A DNA stretch of 64,000 nt from Hydrangea macrophylla. Taxonomy: Eukaryota; Streptophyta; Magnoliopsida; Cornales; Hydrangeaceae. Below are positions 21,801 through 35,400 of the stretch, piece by piece. The stretch's first letter is position 1, and the number at the start of each line of letters is the position of its first letter. The stretch spans positions 86,056,871 through 86,120,870 of the forward strand of contig CM066994.1 in NCBI GenBank assembly GCA_033977485.1. Direction: 5' to 3'. The notes beneath the pieces were generated by a model. It ran no database searches. It had not been told where the DNA came from and saw only the letters and a program-made list of their open reading frames with translations. The position numbers were made by a program, and so were the translations under genes.

Positions 21801-24800
21801 GTATGATTTCAAACACTTCATCTCATCAAAATCATTACCAGTAAGAACAATATCATCAACATAGAATATTAAAGCAATCCCCTTCCCCTGTGACGAATGC
21901 TTAATAAAAAGAGTATGATCACCTTGGCTCTGTTTGAAGCCATACTTGATCATGGCTTGAGAGAACCGATCAAACCAAGCTCTGGGAGATTGTTTTAAAC
22001 CGTATAAAGACTTCTTGAGGCGACACACCTTCCCTCTCATTTTATCATGCTCAAACCCAAGGGGAATGTCCATGTAGACCTCCTCCTCTAAGTCTCCATG
22101 GAGAAACGCATTCTTCACATCAAACTGATGTAAAGGCCACTCTAAGTTGGCTGCTAGAGATAACAATATTCTATAGAATTCATCCTTGCTACCAGTGCAA
22201 ACGTCTCCTGATAGTTTACCCCATAGGTTTGAGTAAAGCCTTTAGCCACCAATCTAGCCTTATATCTTTCAACTGCTCCATCTACCCTATGCTTCACGGT
22301 GAACACCCGCTTGCACCCAAATGTCTTTTTCCCACGAGGTAGATCTGCTAATTCCCATGTGCCATTTTTCTTAAGTGCTTTCATCTCTTCAACCATAGCC
22401 AATTTCCACTTAGTATCAACGAGAGCTTCTTGTACATGGTTACAAATAAAAACATAATCGAGTTTGGACACAAAGGCCCTATAAGACGGGGACAAACGGG
22501 TGTAGGAAACAATTTTTGAAATGGGGTGTTTAGTACATTCTCTAGTGCCCTTGCGAAGGGCAATAGGAATGTTAACTCATCCGGAGAGGGAGAAATAGAA
22601 ACAGTAGTAGCAATAGGAGAGGTAGAAGAAGCAGGAGAACTAGACATAGGGGAAGGTGAAATACCTGAATCTTCATCCATTGAAGAAGACAATTGTAGTG
22701 GGATTGGAGAAATGGTCCCCTATCTATTGTCCCAAAAATCTTCCTCCCCTTATTTTTTGAATTAGTCAACAGCTCATTCGTCTTATCTCTTTCACTTCCA
22801 TCTTTCCTCATTTTTATTTTTTTTCCATCTTCCTCATTTTTATTTTTTTTCCTCTTCTTTCCCATTTTTATTTTATTCTCCATCTTCCTCATTTTTATTT
22901 TGTCTTCCTCATTTTTTTCTTCCCTTTCCTCCACTCCTACTGTAAATGGAACTGTTGCTCCAGACTCTCTTCAAATGACTTGCTCTCCCCCTGAAGAGAT
23001 GGCTGGGAACTGTGGAAGTAGGACAAACCTTCATCAAAGGTAACATCCATAGACACAAACCACTTACGGGAGGGAGGATGATAACACTTGTACCACTTTT
23101 GTATCGGAGTAGCCGACGAACATTTAAGGGCACGGGGATCTAAGTTATTACGAGTGGGAGAGTGATTGTGAACAAAACAAACACAACCAAAGACGGAGGG
23201 ATAGGAAAAAGAGTAGATGGCTTAGTAAGAAGTTCAATTGGAGCTTTCTTACCAAGTACACGGGTGGGAAAACGATTGATAAGGTATGCAGCCGTTAGGA
23301 CTGCGTCACCCCAATATGACTTAAGAACTTGTATCGAGAACATCATTGACCTAGTTGACTTTAATAAGTGACGATCTTTTCTCTCAGCTACTCCATTCTG
23401 TTGAGGAGAATTGGTGCATGATGTTTGGTGAATCATACCATGTTCAGAGAAGTAATGTATAAGACCACCATAGATATATTCCCCCCTTTATCTGATCTAA
23501 CAATCTTCCCAATAATATTAAACTGAGTACAAACCATCTTGTGAAATGACTTCAAGATAGAAAAAACAGCACTTTTTTCTTTCATCAAATAAACCCACAT
23601 CGTGTGAGTGCAATAATCATCTATAAAAGTGACAAACCATTTATAACCATTCAGAGTAAGGATAGGGGAAGGACTCCAAACATCGGTATGAATAATAGAA
23701 AATGGAATTGTACTTATATTAATACTTGAGTTAAAATAGCACGATGATGTTTTCCTAGCTGACATGCCTCACAAGAAATTTCATAAACATTTTTATTAGG
23801 AACTAGAGTGGGAAATAAAATACGAAGCAAAGAAAAAGACGGATGTCCTAATCTCTGGTGCCACAGCCATGAGTCCTGGGGAAGAGTCTCTCTCTGTGTG
23901 GTGTGAGCAACTTCTGTCAACTTCCCATTTGTAACTCCATCAGGCAACAGAAATAAAGACAATTCTCCTCCCTACCACTGCCAATCGTCTTCTTCGTAGA
24001 GAGATCCTGAAAGACACAATAAGATGGGAAGAAAGTTACACAACAATTAAGATCCCGAGTAATTCGACTAATAAAAATCAAGTTAGTCGAAAAATTAGGA
24101 ACATGAGGGACAGAAGTCAAAGCTAGGGCACTAGACACATTAACATCATCTTTACCAGAAACAGTGGAAGGTGTACCATCTATGGTTCAAACCTTCTCTT
24201 TCCCTAGACACGGATTATATGTTGAGAAAACATTGGAAAGACCAGTCTTATGATCCGAAGCTCCCGAATCAACTATCCATGGTTGTTGAGAATTAATAAA
24301 TAAGGCACTAGACAAATTAGCTCAATTACCTTTATTGGCAAAAGAAGTCGAGGCACTGGTGGGAGGATCCAACTGAGCCATTATACGTCGTAGGGTCTCC
24401 AAATCCGTGTTGCTAATGGTGCTAGGTCCAAATAAAGTAGTTGGAGTAGATACCCCCTCTTGCTGAGAAGAATCTAATCCAGTAGATAAGTGCACACGCA
24501 GTCCACTACCTCGGCCACCACAACCACCACCACGGCCTACTGACATCGAAGGACGACTGTGGAGGCTCCAGCACTTAACCCGAGTATGTCTAGGACGATT
24601 GCAGTAGTCACACCATAACTTGTCTTTGTCATCACCCACTTCAATATTATGATCAGTACGAGAGACAGCGGTCTTACCACCACGATAATTAGAAGAAATT
24701 AAGGCAGATCTGTTAGCTGGGGACTGAGGAAGCATGGCTGAGTGGCGGCTCTCTGCATTCTGAACATAAGCAAAGGCCTCTCTCAGCGTCAGAGTGGCTC

Positions 24801-27800
24801 CATGCCAAGGATCATGCTCCGAACCGGGTCAAGCTCAGTATTAAGACCAGCTAGAGATTTAAATATCCTCACTCTCAATGTAAGTCTTGAAGATAGCAAC
24901 ATCAATTGGACACACTGGGTGATGGGTAGTTACATGATCAATGCGTTTAGGGTTCCCAATGCGGTGAAATACTATAAAGTGGAGTGATCTCTCTGTTTCT
25001 CTGCTTTAACTACTCTTCTTAACTCATAGATTTGCGCCACATTCCCTTTACAAGAATAAGTCTCAGCAAGGGTATCCCAGATATCCAGGCAGTCTCCATC
25101 CCAAAGAACCCATCAGCAATCTCTGGCACCATGGAATGGGTAAGCCAACTCATAACCAAAAAATTGTCAACTTCCCACATTGCATAAGTAGGATCTTCAA
25201 CGCTAGGAGCCTTGAGTGTGCCATTTTCATAACCAAATTTAGATCTGCGTTTGAGCCAAAACGTGGCTAATTGAGACCAGGATAAATAATTCTCACCATT
25301 CAGAAGCGCTGTGGTGATCTTGAACACAGGGTTGTCGGTAATGGGTATTCTCTCATTACCTACAGGAGAACTTGTAACTTCCGCAGTCTTTTGAGTCAAA
25401 TCGTCCTTCATCATATTAAGGAGGAACGGGCATGATCAACAATAACGAAATCAAGACACTCCTAGCATTCACATGGACCACTTTGGTGCTACCATCCAAT
25501 CTACGGACCGAAGAAGGGGTAAAACTTAAACAACGATCATAATAGCCCAATTGGGAGAGCAATCTGATCTAGGGTTTGAAAACTAAGAGAAAAGGGATGT
25601 ACAGATAGAAGAAATCAAGCTAGGATGTGCAGTGGTGTCTGGGTATGGTGTATAGGCCTCGACGAGATTGGGTAATTGAGTAAGGTGGTGAGGCGAGGCT
25701 GGTGGAGGTGTCTGGGAGGTGAGGCGAGGGGCTTAGGGTGTGTTGGGTTTGCAACGAGGGACCTGGGGTGTGCTAGAAGGTGCGACGATGACCTGAGAGC
25801 CTGCTAGGGTTTCGACAAAGGCCAGAGAGTGGAGGAGAGTGGCGGCGGGATGAGTTGTTGGTGGTGGTACATCGATTCCCTTCTTAGGGTGGCTTTGATA
25901 CCATGTTGTTTAGCAAGAAAGCATTGAGAGCACTATCGTGTCTCTCTCTCTCATTTTATAAAAGAGAAGAAATAAGATATAATTACAAGAGTACCCTTAA
26001 TCAAGGGAAAAAAGAAATAAAACCAATACACAGAATAAAATAATAAACATCTCTCAACAATACATATAATTTTGAGGTTGATTGGTTCACTTTTGGTTTG
26101 TGTTGTTTGTGATTGTTTTGGTATTGACTTGTGGTTAGAGATTCGACTTGATTTTTCCACAAATTTGGTGTCAATTTTCTTGTGATTTGCTTTGCTATGG
26201 CTCAAAGAGGAAGAGGTAGAATGGGTATAGCCGAACAGGGCAAGGAAATACCATGTATTTGTAGAAATAAATTAGGGCAAGATGAGGAGACAAATGATGT
26301 CTCCCATATTTTATTACATGTGGAGAAGAAGGAAGAATTACAATAGTATCCCTATGTCTGATACATAAGAGTAAGGGAAATAAAGTAAAAATAAAAAATA
26401 ATAAAACAAGTAAACTAACACTCCCCCTCAAGCTGGTACAAAAATATCTCTCATTCCCAGCTTGCTAAGAGCAAAATGAAATGGTCTACTTCCAACGCCC
26501 TTTGTAAGCATATCTGCAAGTTGATCCCCGGTCTTCACAAATGGAGTACAGATCACACCACTACTGACATTCTCCTTGATGAAGTGTCTGTCAATCTCCA
26601 CGTGGTTAGTTCAATCATGTTGCACTGGATTGTGGGCAATGTTGATTGCAGACTTGTTGTCACAATACAATCTCATAGAGTCACTAAAATCAAGACCTAA
26701 GTCTTTTAACAACAACTTAATCCACAGAAGCCCACATACACCTTGAGCCATGGCTCTGAACTCGGCCTGTGCACTAGACCTAGCCACTACATTCTGCTTT
26801 TTACTTCGCCACGTAACAAGATTACCCCCCACGAAGGTACAATAGCCCGAAGTGGACCTCCTGTTTGTCACAGAACCAGCCCAATCAGCATCTGTGTATG
26901 CTTCCACTCGAAGGTGGTCATGTCTAGTAAAAACTAAATCCTTTCCAGGAGCTGATTTCAAATACCTCAAAATCTTGTAGACGGCCTCCATATATCCACA
27001 GGGAGCGTGCATGAACTGACTAACAACACTCACAGCAAAGGCAATATCAGGTCGGGTATGAGAAAGATAAATGAGTTTTCCCACTAACCTCTGATATCTG
27101 CCTTTATCTACCTCTGCACCACCTGAATCATCACCAAGTTTCTGATTTGATTCAATCGGAGTGTCACACGCTCGACTTCCAAGCATTCCAGTCTCGTCCA
27201 ATAAGTCAAGTACGTATTTCCGCTGGGAAATGAAGATTCCATTCTTAGATCTAGCAACCTCAATTCCCAAAAAATATTTAAGAGTCCCCAAGTCTTTTAT
27301 TTCAAACTCCTTGGACAAATACTCTTTCAGCCTTTGCATTTCCTCCAGATCATCCCCAGTCAAGACAATGTCATCCACGTACACAATCAATGCAGTAGTC
27401 TTACCCCGTGATGAATGTTTAATGAACAAAGTGTGATCGGCTTGACTCTGTCTAAAACCATACCTGAGCATAGCTTGTGTGAACCTCTCGAACCATGCCC
27501 TAGGAGACTGTTTCAAGCCATACAATGATTTTCTGAGTCTACACACCCTGCCGTCTATCTTAGAATCCTCAAAGCCTGGAGGAACATCCATATACACCTC
27601 CTCATCTAGATCACCGTGAAGAAATGCATTCTTCACATCAAACTGGTGAAGCGGCCATCCAAAGTTAGCAGCTAGTGACAGAAGGACCCGAACAGAGTTC
27701 ATCTTTGCAACAGGAGCAAATGTCTCCTAATAATCAATTCCATAGGTCTGTGTGAAGCCCTTAGCAACTAGCCAAGCTTTGTACCTTTCAATGGAGCCAT

Positions 27801-30800
27801 CAGCCCTATGCTTCACAGTGTACACCCACTTGCCCACAGTTCTTTTGCCTTTAAGTAACCTCGTCAATTCCCAAGTGTCATTCTTATGAAGAGTTTTCAT
27901 CTCTTCAATCATAGCATGTTTCCACTTGGGATCCGCAAAAGTATCCTGGACATTATTAGGAACAAACACGGAAGCAATTTTGGAAAGAAAAGCTTTATAG
28001 GCGGGAGACAAGTGAGAATATGACACAAAATTTGAGATAGGATGTTGGGTACAAGCCCTAACACCCTTACGTACAGCAATAGGAGCATCAAGATCAGAAT
28101 CAAACTCCATAGGAACAGGTGTATAAGACTTACTAGGAATATCAGAATCAGAGTTACCTTGGTCCTCAACACTTGAAGGAGATGTCAGTGGAAGAGTAGA
28201 AGGAGCGAACTCTTTATTCTTGGACTTACTCCATGTGCCTCTAGAATAAACCATCCACTCCTTTTCTTTTAATGGAGTACAAGCGTCTTCTTTCTCCATA
28301 TCCTTCCCATCCTCATTTTCTCCCTCAATTTTTTCTTTTTCCTTTACTTTCTCAGTGGTAATATCCATAACTACTCCCCCTGGAGACAAAGGGACAGACA
28401 AAGGCACCTCTTCCTCATACCACTGCTCCCCCTGAAGAGGTGACTCAGAAGGAAGCGAGGACTGAAAGTACGATTGAGATTCATGGAATGTAACATCCAT
28501 GGAGACATACCATTTCCTAGGAGGAGGATGGTAATACTTATAACCTTTCTGGGTTGGAGAATAGCCCACAAAAACCCATTTAATCGCTCGGGGATCTAAC
28601 TTCCCACGAGTAGGGCAATGGTTGTGAACAAAGCACACGCAACCAAAAACACGCGGAGTTATAGGGAACAGAGGAGAAGTGTCGGACAGGACTTCAACGA
28701 GTGCTCTTTTGTTCAAAACTCGAGTTCGAAGACGATTAATAAGGTATGCCGCCGTTGAAACAGCATCACCCCAATAGGACTTCGGAGCATTAACAGAAAA
28801 CATTAACGATCTAGCAATATCAAGCAGATGATGATTCTTGCGCTCCGCCACACCATTTTGCTGGGGTGTATCGATGCAAGAAGTCTGATGAATAATCTCA
28901 TGGGAGCAAAAAAAACTCAGCAAGACCCGAATCAATGTACTCACCCCCTTGATCAGATCTTAAAATTTTTAATTGAGTTTCAAACTGACTGCCACCATTT
29001 TATGAAATGCTTTGAAAATGGAGAAAACTTCCCTTTTCTCTTTCATCATATAAACCCAAGTGGTACGAGAATAGTCATCAATAAATGTAACAAACCATCT
29101 ATGATTTTTCAAAGAATTAATACGAGAAGGACCCCAAACATCAGAATGACCTAAAGCAAACGGAACTGAATTTTTATTAAAACTAGGAGCAAAAGAAGCT
29201 CTATGATGTTTACCCAGTTCACAAGTTTCACAAAGGAGATCAGAAACATTTTTATTCAAGATTAATGAAGGAAATAAATGCTTTAGTAAATAAAAAGAAG
29301 GATGTCCTAAACCATGATGCCAGAGATGTATGTCTTTAGCTTTATTCTCAGAAAGCACTGTATGATGTACTAACGGCCCTCCAACATCCAGAATATAAAG
29401 ACCACTCTCCTCTCTACCACTGCCAATCATCCTCCTCGTGGTAAGGTCCTGAAAAACACAATGAGAAGGGAAAAATGTTACACTGCAGTGTAAATCCTGA
29501 GTGATACGTCTAATGGATAGCAAATTATGGGAGAAATTGGGAATATGTAGTACAGATGACAAAGACAAGGATGGAGTGGCATGGATAGTACCCTTCCCGG
29601 AAATAGAGGAAAAAGTACCATCAGCTACACAAACCTTATCTTTACCTGAACAAGGCTTATACACAGAGAAAATATCAGAACATTTAGACATATGATCGGA
29701 CGCACCAGAATCAATAATCCGGGGAGAAGAAGTATGAGACAAGTGTGCTCTTGCGGATGTGACTAAATTACCTGAATGAGCAAATGAAGAGGAGGCACCT
29801 ATAGATGCAGTAGAAGCAGACGTACGACGAGCCATCAAAGAACGAAGAGCTTCCTCCGCCTCTGAGGCAGTAAATAGTGCTGGGTCGGAAGTAGATGAGG
29901 TCTGCTCAACCGGAGTCGGTGCCATAGGATCTAAGGCTGTGGTATGATGAGCACGATAGTTACCTCCCTACGACTGTCCCCCAAGACCTGAACGACCCCC
30001 ACGACCTCCAGACTGTCCAGGTGGACGGCCGTGTAGTCTCCAACATGTGTCCCTGGTATGATAGGGCCGATTACAATAATCACAAAACTGCTTGGCTTTC
30101 TCAGATGAACCAGACTCATTAGAAGAAGTACGGCCTCGGGACTGTTTGGTCCCATCTCTCTGGGGAGCCGAAACGAGGGCAGATCTCTCGATAGAAGTGG
30201 GTGGAAGCATAGTAGAACGTCTACTCTCCTTGTTCTGTATATATGCAAAGGCCTACTCTCCTTGTTCTGTATATATGCAAAGGCCTCCTAGAGAGAAGAC
30301 AAAGGATCCATCCCGAGTACACGGCTGCAGACGAGATCATACTCAGCATTAAGTCCCTCCAAAAACTTAAAGATCATCTCTTCAGCAACAAGTTTATTAT
30401 AGGCAACGGAGTCGGTTGGACAAACCGGCTAGTAGTCCAAGAGGTGATCAAGTCGTTTCCAACTAGTGGTAAGAGATGTGAAATATTGGAGAACACTCAT
30501 CTCTCCCTGTTCTGAGCGACCAATCGTCCTCCTTTAACTCAAATATCTGTGCAGAATTGCCCTTTCGGGCATAGGTGTTGGCCATGGTCTCCCAAATGTC
30601 TTGTGCTGTCGCCATGTCCAAGAAACAAAGCCACGTCATGACCGTAGAGTTTTCCATCTCCCACTTGCCATACGTAGCATCCTCAGTGCTAGGTGCCTTG
30701 ATTCGTCCGTTGATATACACCATCTTTCCTATGCCCTTAAGAGATATGATCACAGACCCAGACCAAGCTAGGTAGTTTTGTCCATTGAAGAGAGAAGTAG

Positions 30801-32387
30801 TAAGCTTGATGTTCGGGCTATCAGAAGGAGCAACGACAATTCTCACTCCTAGGCTGTTGTGTATTCAAAGTGGATTTATCTCCATCCGACATCTTGACTC
30901 GACACGTAAAAAAAAAATACCCGCAAAAATCACAAAAAAGGGAATAGGAATCGGTACCAACGGTGATGGAGAGCTCAAGTATCTATCAAAGCTCCATGCA
31001 AAGACTTCGGATCAGCCAAAGCTGATCAAGGGTCCATATAAGGACCAAAACAACACAAAAATATTAACCATCGATCAAAACGAGATAGTCGTAATGTATC
31101 AGCAAAGAAGAAGAGAAGCTAGGAATGGCAGCGAGAAGGTTGGTTAGCCTATGATAGAATTAGGCCTGCGTGAGGCTGTCGGCTAGGGAAAGAGGTACTT
31201 TATGGCTGTCGGCTGGGTGAAGAAGGCTTGTATCAATGTAGGCTAAACCAGAAGAGTCGTGGATGGTGTCGCCGAGAGGGTGTAAGGAGGCTAGGAGGCT
31301 TGCGGAGGGGCTGGGCTAGGTCAGGGACTTGCGGCGCAGGTAAGGGTTAGGGTAAGGAGTGTCGCAATGTTGGTGGTGGTGGTTTAAGGTGGCCGATGGT
31401 GGTGGAGATGGTGGGTAGTGGTGGAGAACCCTCATAGGGTAGCTCTGATACCATGTAGAAATAAATTAGGGCATGAGGAGACAAATGATGTCTACCATAT
31501 TTTATTATATGTGGAGAAGAAGGAAGAATTACAACAGTATCCCTATGTCTAATACATAAGAGTAAGGGAAATAAAGTAAAAATAAAAAATAATAAAACAA
31601 GTAAACTAACAGTATTTTGAGGATAGAGCTGAATTTGATTTAGCACATCCTTTGGGACTCAAGAGTACCCAACACCATGAATTCGAGGAATTAAGAGGGC
31701 AAATTGCTACCTTAACACACTTAAGGTAAAGCGTTTGCAACCTTCTTATGCTAGAATTCAAATTCCGAAATTCCACGGTAATGAATCGGAGTTTGAGGAT
31801 TGGTTGAAGGAAGTTGAAGGTCTCTTCAATTTCTATGATGTAATTGAAGACAAGAAAGTTAAGTTAGTGGAGAAGTGTTTGAAGGGAAATGTTGCAAATT
31901 GGTCGCAACACATCAAATTTGTTCAGAAAAGAAGGGGAAAACCGAAAATTGTGGAGTGGTACACAAAGAGGAAGAAATTAGTAGGCAAGTTTTTATCCAT
32001 GGATTACATCCCAACCAAATGTCGGGAGTTGAGACACCTTTTTGATAAGTTGGACTTCGGTGATAAATTGAAGTTTGACGATTACTTGGACGAGGAACCA
32101 AGGTTTTATGAGTATTTGGATGAGGAATAGATAATCGATGATTGTTATAAAAGTGGGTTTGATGAACACCTAACCGGAGACGATGACACGGAATTGCGTG
32201 AGGAACCGATATTTGATTATTATTATTAATGGTGGGATTGGTCTCAGGTCTAGAGATGGTTGTTTTGGGGGTTAATGGTGGGATTGGGGTTTGAATTTAG
32301 ACTCCATTATTGTTGCTACTGCTTCCATTGCTGTTTGGGGAGTTTATGGAAGATGATTTCCATTGATGGGTCTCTCACCTTTCTGCC

Positions 32388-32432
<45 letters not shown>

Positions 32433-35400
32433 AGAAGAAGAAGAAGAAGAAGAAGAAGAAGAAGAAGAAATGGGTTTGGATCTTCATTTTGGTACATTTA
32501 ACAGGGGCATTTTTGACCATTCAACAAAAAGAAAATAAAGGTGCTTTGGCATTAGCCACTATTGCTTTGGCAACAGTGACAGCCTAGAAAATCTTTTGAA
32601 TCCCATGATCCATTCTCCATGTTTGTCAAACACAATCCGTCAATGTGGACGAAAATCTTGTTGGATGTCTCACACATTAGGATAGGCTGGCGATAAAGGC
32701 ACATTCACTTTTTAATTAGGGCACCTAATTTTAAGTTAAAATCAGTTTTTTACCTTTTACATTAATTAGTAAAGACACCTCACTTATTTTAATATATATT
32801 ATCACTCTATATCACTCTTCTTGTTTACTCCAAATCCTTGACTACTTCTAATTTCTAGCTTTGATATAACTCATGGTGGTTTGTCCTTAAATATTGCTAC
32901 CTTAACTCATGGTGGTTGTTGATGAGATTCTTCAAAAGCAGTACATCAGAAGCCTGCCAGGTACAGAACTTCGCTTACTTCGCCTTGCCATGTCTATCCA
33001 ATTGTAATACTTTCCAATATTAACTGATCGTAAGTTTTTAATCTTTTTTTATTTTTATTTTTTGGAGACAAGGCTTGGTTTGGTTTGGTTTGGTTTGGTT
33101 TGGTTTATTTTTTTGGAGAAACAAAGAGAAGTGGTTTGATGAAGAGTCAACATAGTTGTTTGAAAAGTAATTAATTTTTTGCATTTTGACACTACTACTC
33201 TGACTTCTCCACAAATACATTTGATATTAAAATTTTGTGTGGCCTAAATACATGTTGTTTAAGAGTGCAGTTTTGCTCATCCTAAAATTGCTCACCCTCC
33301 TCTCCCATTGGCCAATGCAGTGGAGCCCAGTATTAAATGAGAATTAATTAATTGTGTAAAGTATTGGGCCCCACTGCATTGGCCAATGGGAGAGGTGGGC
33401 TCCACTGCATTGGCCAATGGGAGAGGAGGGTGAGCAAAGGGTGAGCAATTTTGGGGTGAGCAAAAATGTATTCGCTCTTTAATTAGACACACTTTGCTTT
33501 GATATTTGTTGATTCTCATTACCATTGTAATTTTTTCATTAATACTGTCATTATGGGTTTTCATGAATTGAAATTATTTCAATGTTTTAGACCCCAAAAA
33601 TTCAATCTTGATCATCTTTTCACCATAAAGAACAGTAGATTCGATTCAAACACTCAGAGATCACCATGAGTTTTCCTGATCACCCACCACCACCTCCCTT
33701 TATGTGTTTGATAGCAAATTGTTGAATTGTTGCCATGGTTCTAATTATTCTATTTAAGTGTTGGAAAAAAAAAAAACAATAATTTATATTCTTATTCTTT
33801 GAATATCTTTTAATTTTATAATATTTATACAAATATATAATACCTATTTATGTGCTTTGTGCTTGTTAGTTTTCAGGACATGCCGATACAAAACTCTCGA
33901 ATAGAAGACGTTGACAATTATTTGGTACCTTTACCAAATATAATGGAAGACCTGTTAGAAATAGCATAGTTGTTTCCTTTTACTTATTTTTATGTTTAGC
34001 CTATGGGTCTCATTGTAATATTGCCTTCTTATTATTCTTAATAATATAAAAGGGTGGAACACATTGTTCAACCCTAAGTTTGACCAAATAGATTTGTCAA
34101 CATGGTATCAGAGCCTCCTCTCCTCTCCACCCTCTCACAGCAACCCTACCCATAACCATAGCTTGCGCCGGCCACTTCACCACCACCAGAACCTGCGCCG
34201 GCCACCACACCTCCACCCAGACCAGCCGCAGCCTCTAGCCCTACTCCTACCCTGCGCTGCAGCCTCTAGCCCTAACCCTACCCTGCGCCGCAGCCCCTAA
34301 CTCTACCCTACCTTGCGCCACCTGTTCCTACACCAGCCCAGCCCACCCCTCCTTATCCCTCCACCAGCCTGCGACACCACAATATACACCACCATACACT
34401 ACCCGACAGCCATTAATCCCTAGCCGAACCCCCCAGCACATTCTGGCATAGTTTTTCTCATATAAATCTCCTTCTCATCATCCAAATCTTTCCTTTCACC
34501 AACCACAATTGCTCCATCTGTGCGGGTTTGATTGAAGTTTAATTTCACCATCTATTTCAGGTCCCCGTATGGACCATTGATCATTCTCGGACTGATTCTT
34601 TGATATGTTTTGAGATCGTGCTTGTTCAGAGTCTGTTGTATCCTTCCTATTTTTTTGTGATTGTTGAGGGTGTCTGCTTTGTGTGTTGGAACTATGGCCG
34701 ACGATAAGAGTAAGAGTCCGTCATCTGGAAGTTCACAACAGCCACAACTTCTAAGCTCGTTTGTAGCTCCTTCAGACAACCCAAACCTAAAAATCACCAC
34801 ATCCCTGTTCACTGGTCAGAATTATTTGCCATGGTCACAGTTAATGCTGCTTTTCTTGAGGGGTAAAGGGAAGATGGGATACGTGGATGGGACGACACAG
34901 GCACCTGATCCTACTGATGTTAAATATGCATAGTGGGATATTGAGAATTCTATCATCATGACTTGGCTTATTCACTCGATGATTCCTGAAATTGGTGAAG
35001 GTTTTTTGGAAATGAAAACAGCTCGTGATATTTGGGAGACAGTTGCTTCGACTTATTATCGTAAAGGAAATTATGCTCAGGAATTCGAGTTGACGAGATT
35101 GATTGATCGCTTTGAGCAGGGTGATATGACAGTGATTCAGTACTTCACTTTTCTGACCACTCATTGGCAACGTGTGGATCATCTTCAAGATTATCACCCC
35201 ATCTGCCCGACCGATTCTACGGGGTATCAAAAACTTATTGGGAAGCAAAGGGTCTTCAAGTTCCTTCAGGGACTTAACTCCGAGTATGATGCTGTCCGCA
35301 GTCGAGTTCTTGGGATGGATAATCTTCCCACGCTTCAGGAGGCCTTTGCATATGTGCAGAATGAGGAGAGTCGCGGATCCGCTATGCTTCCGATTGCACC

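Larger units (their letters stand above)
21004..26059 (-). mobile_element. Ty1/copia retrotransposon A
   Basis: LTRs of about 150 bp at 21004-21154 (3' LTR) and 25904-26059 (5' LTR), near-identical and in minus orientation. The primer site TGGTATCAAAGC lies at 25892-25903. The flanks are ATACC (20999-21003) and ATACA (26060-26064), a 5-bp TSD with one mismatch if the LTR begins TGTTGAGAGATG. At the 3' LTR the polypurine tract and first LTR bases are missing (CAGCTTGAGAGATG), explained by a short deletion between two TTGAG copies. Gag, protease, integrase, RT and RNase H are all recognisable but broken. Confidence 0.88.
26260..31611 (-). mobile_element. Ty1/copia retrotransposon B
   Basis: 5,352 bp. 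LTRs at 26260-26420 (3' LTR) and 31454-31611 (5' LTR) differ by about four substitutions and one 3-bp gap by hand count. Exact 5-bp TSD GTATT at 26255-26259 and 31612-31616. Primer site TGGTATCAGAGC beside the 5' LTR (31442-31453) and polypurine tract CAGCTTGAGGGGGAG before the 3' LTR. The best-preserved copia of the window. It is in the same orientation as OGG1. Confidence 0.96.
19600..32229 (+). mobile_element. Degraded gypsy-like LTR element hosting copia A and B
   Basis: Probable 5' LTR end at 20045 (CATGCATCA), with a TATA-like TATAAATAG at about 19863 and a Met-tRNA primer site TGGTATCAGAGC at 20049. A leader (20061-21003) contains degenerate repeats of TTGAACCAATTCGAAC-like motifs. The element resumes at 26060-26259 with an ATG at 26197 and at 31612-32229 with a gag-like frame. 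Removing the two copia elements and one copy of each TSD makes these parts contiguous. The LTR start and any 3' LTR were not found, so the outer limits are approximate. Confidence 0.6.

Noticed and set aside
22572..22934. Lys/Glu-rich frame on the minus strand
   Set aside because: It is the low-complexity linker between integrase and RT in copia A, expanded by short repeats of TTTTTATTTT/CTTCCTCA, not a separate gene.
32260..32587. Frames with Arg-Glu and Lys runs
   Set aside because: They only translate the (GA)n(GAA)n microsatellite.
20049..34114. tRNA gene pieces (TGGTATCAGAGC motifs)
   Set aside because: These 12-base motifs are primer-binding sites next to LTR ends; no cloverleaf can be drawn around them.
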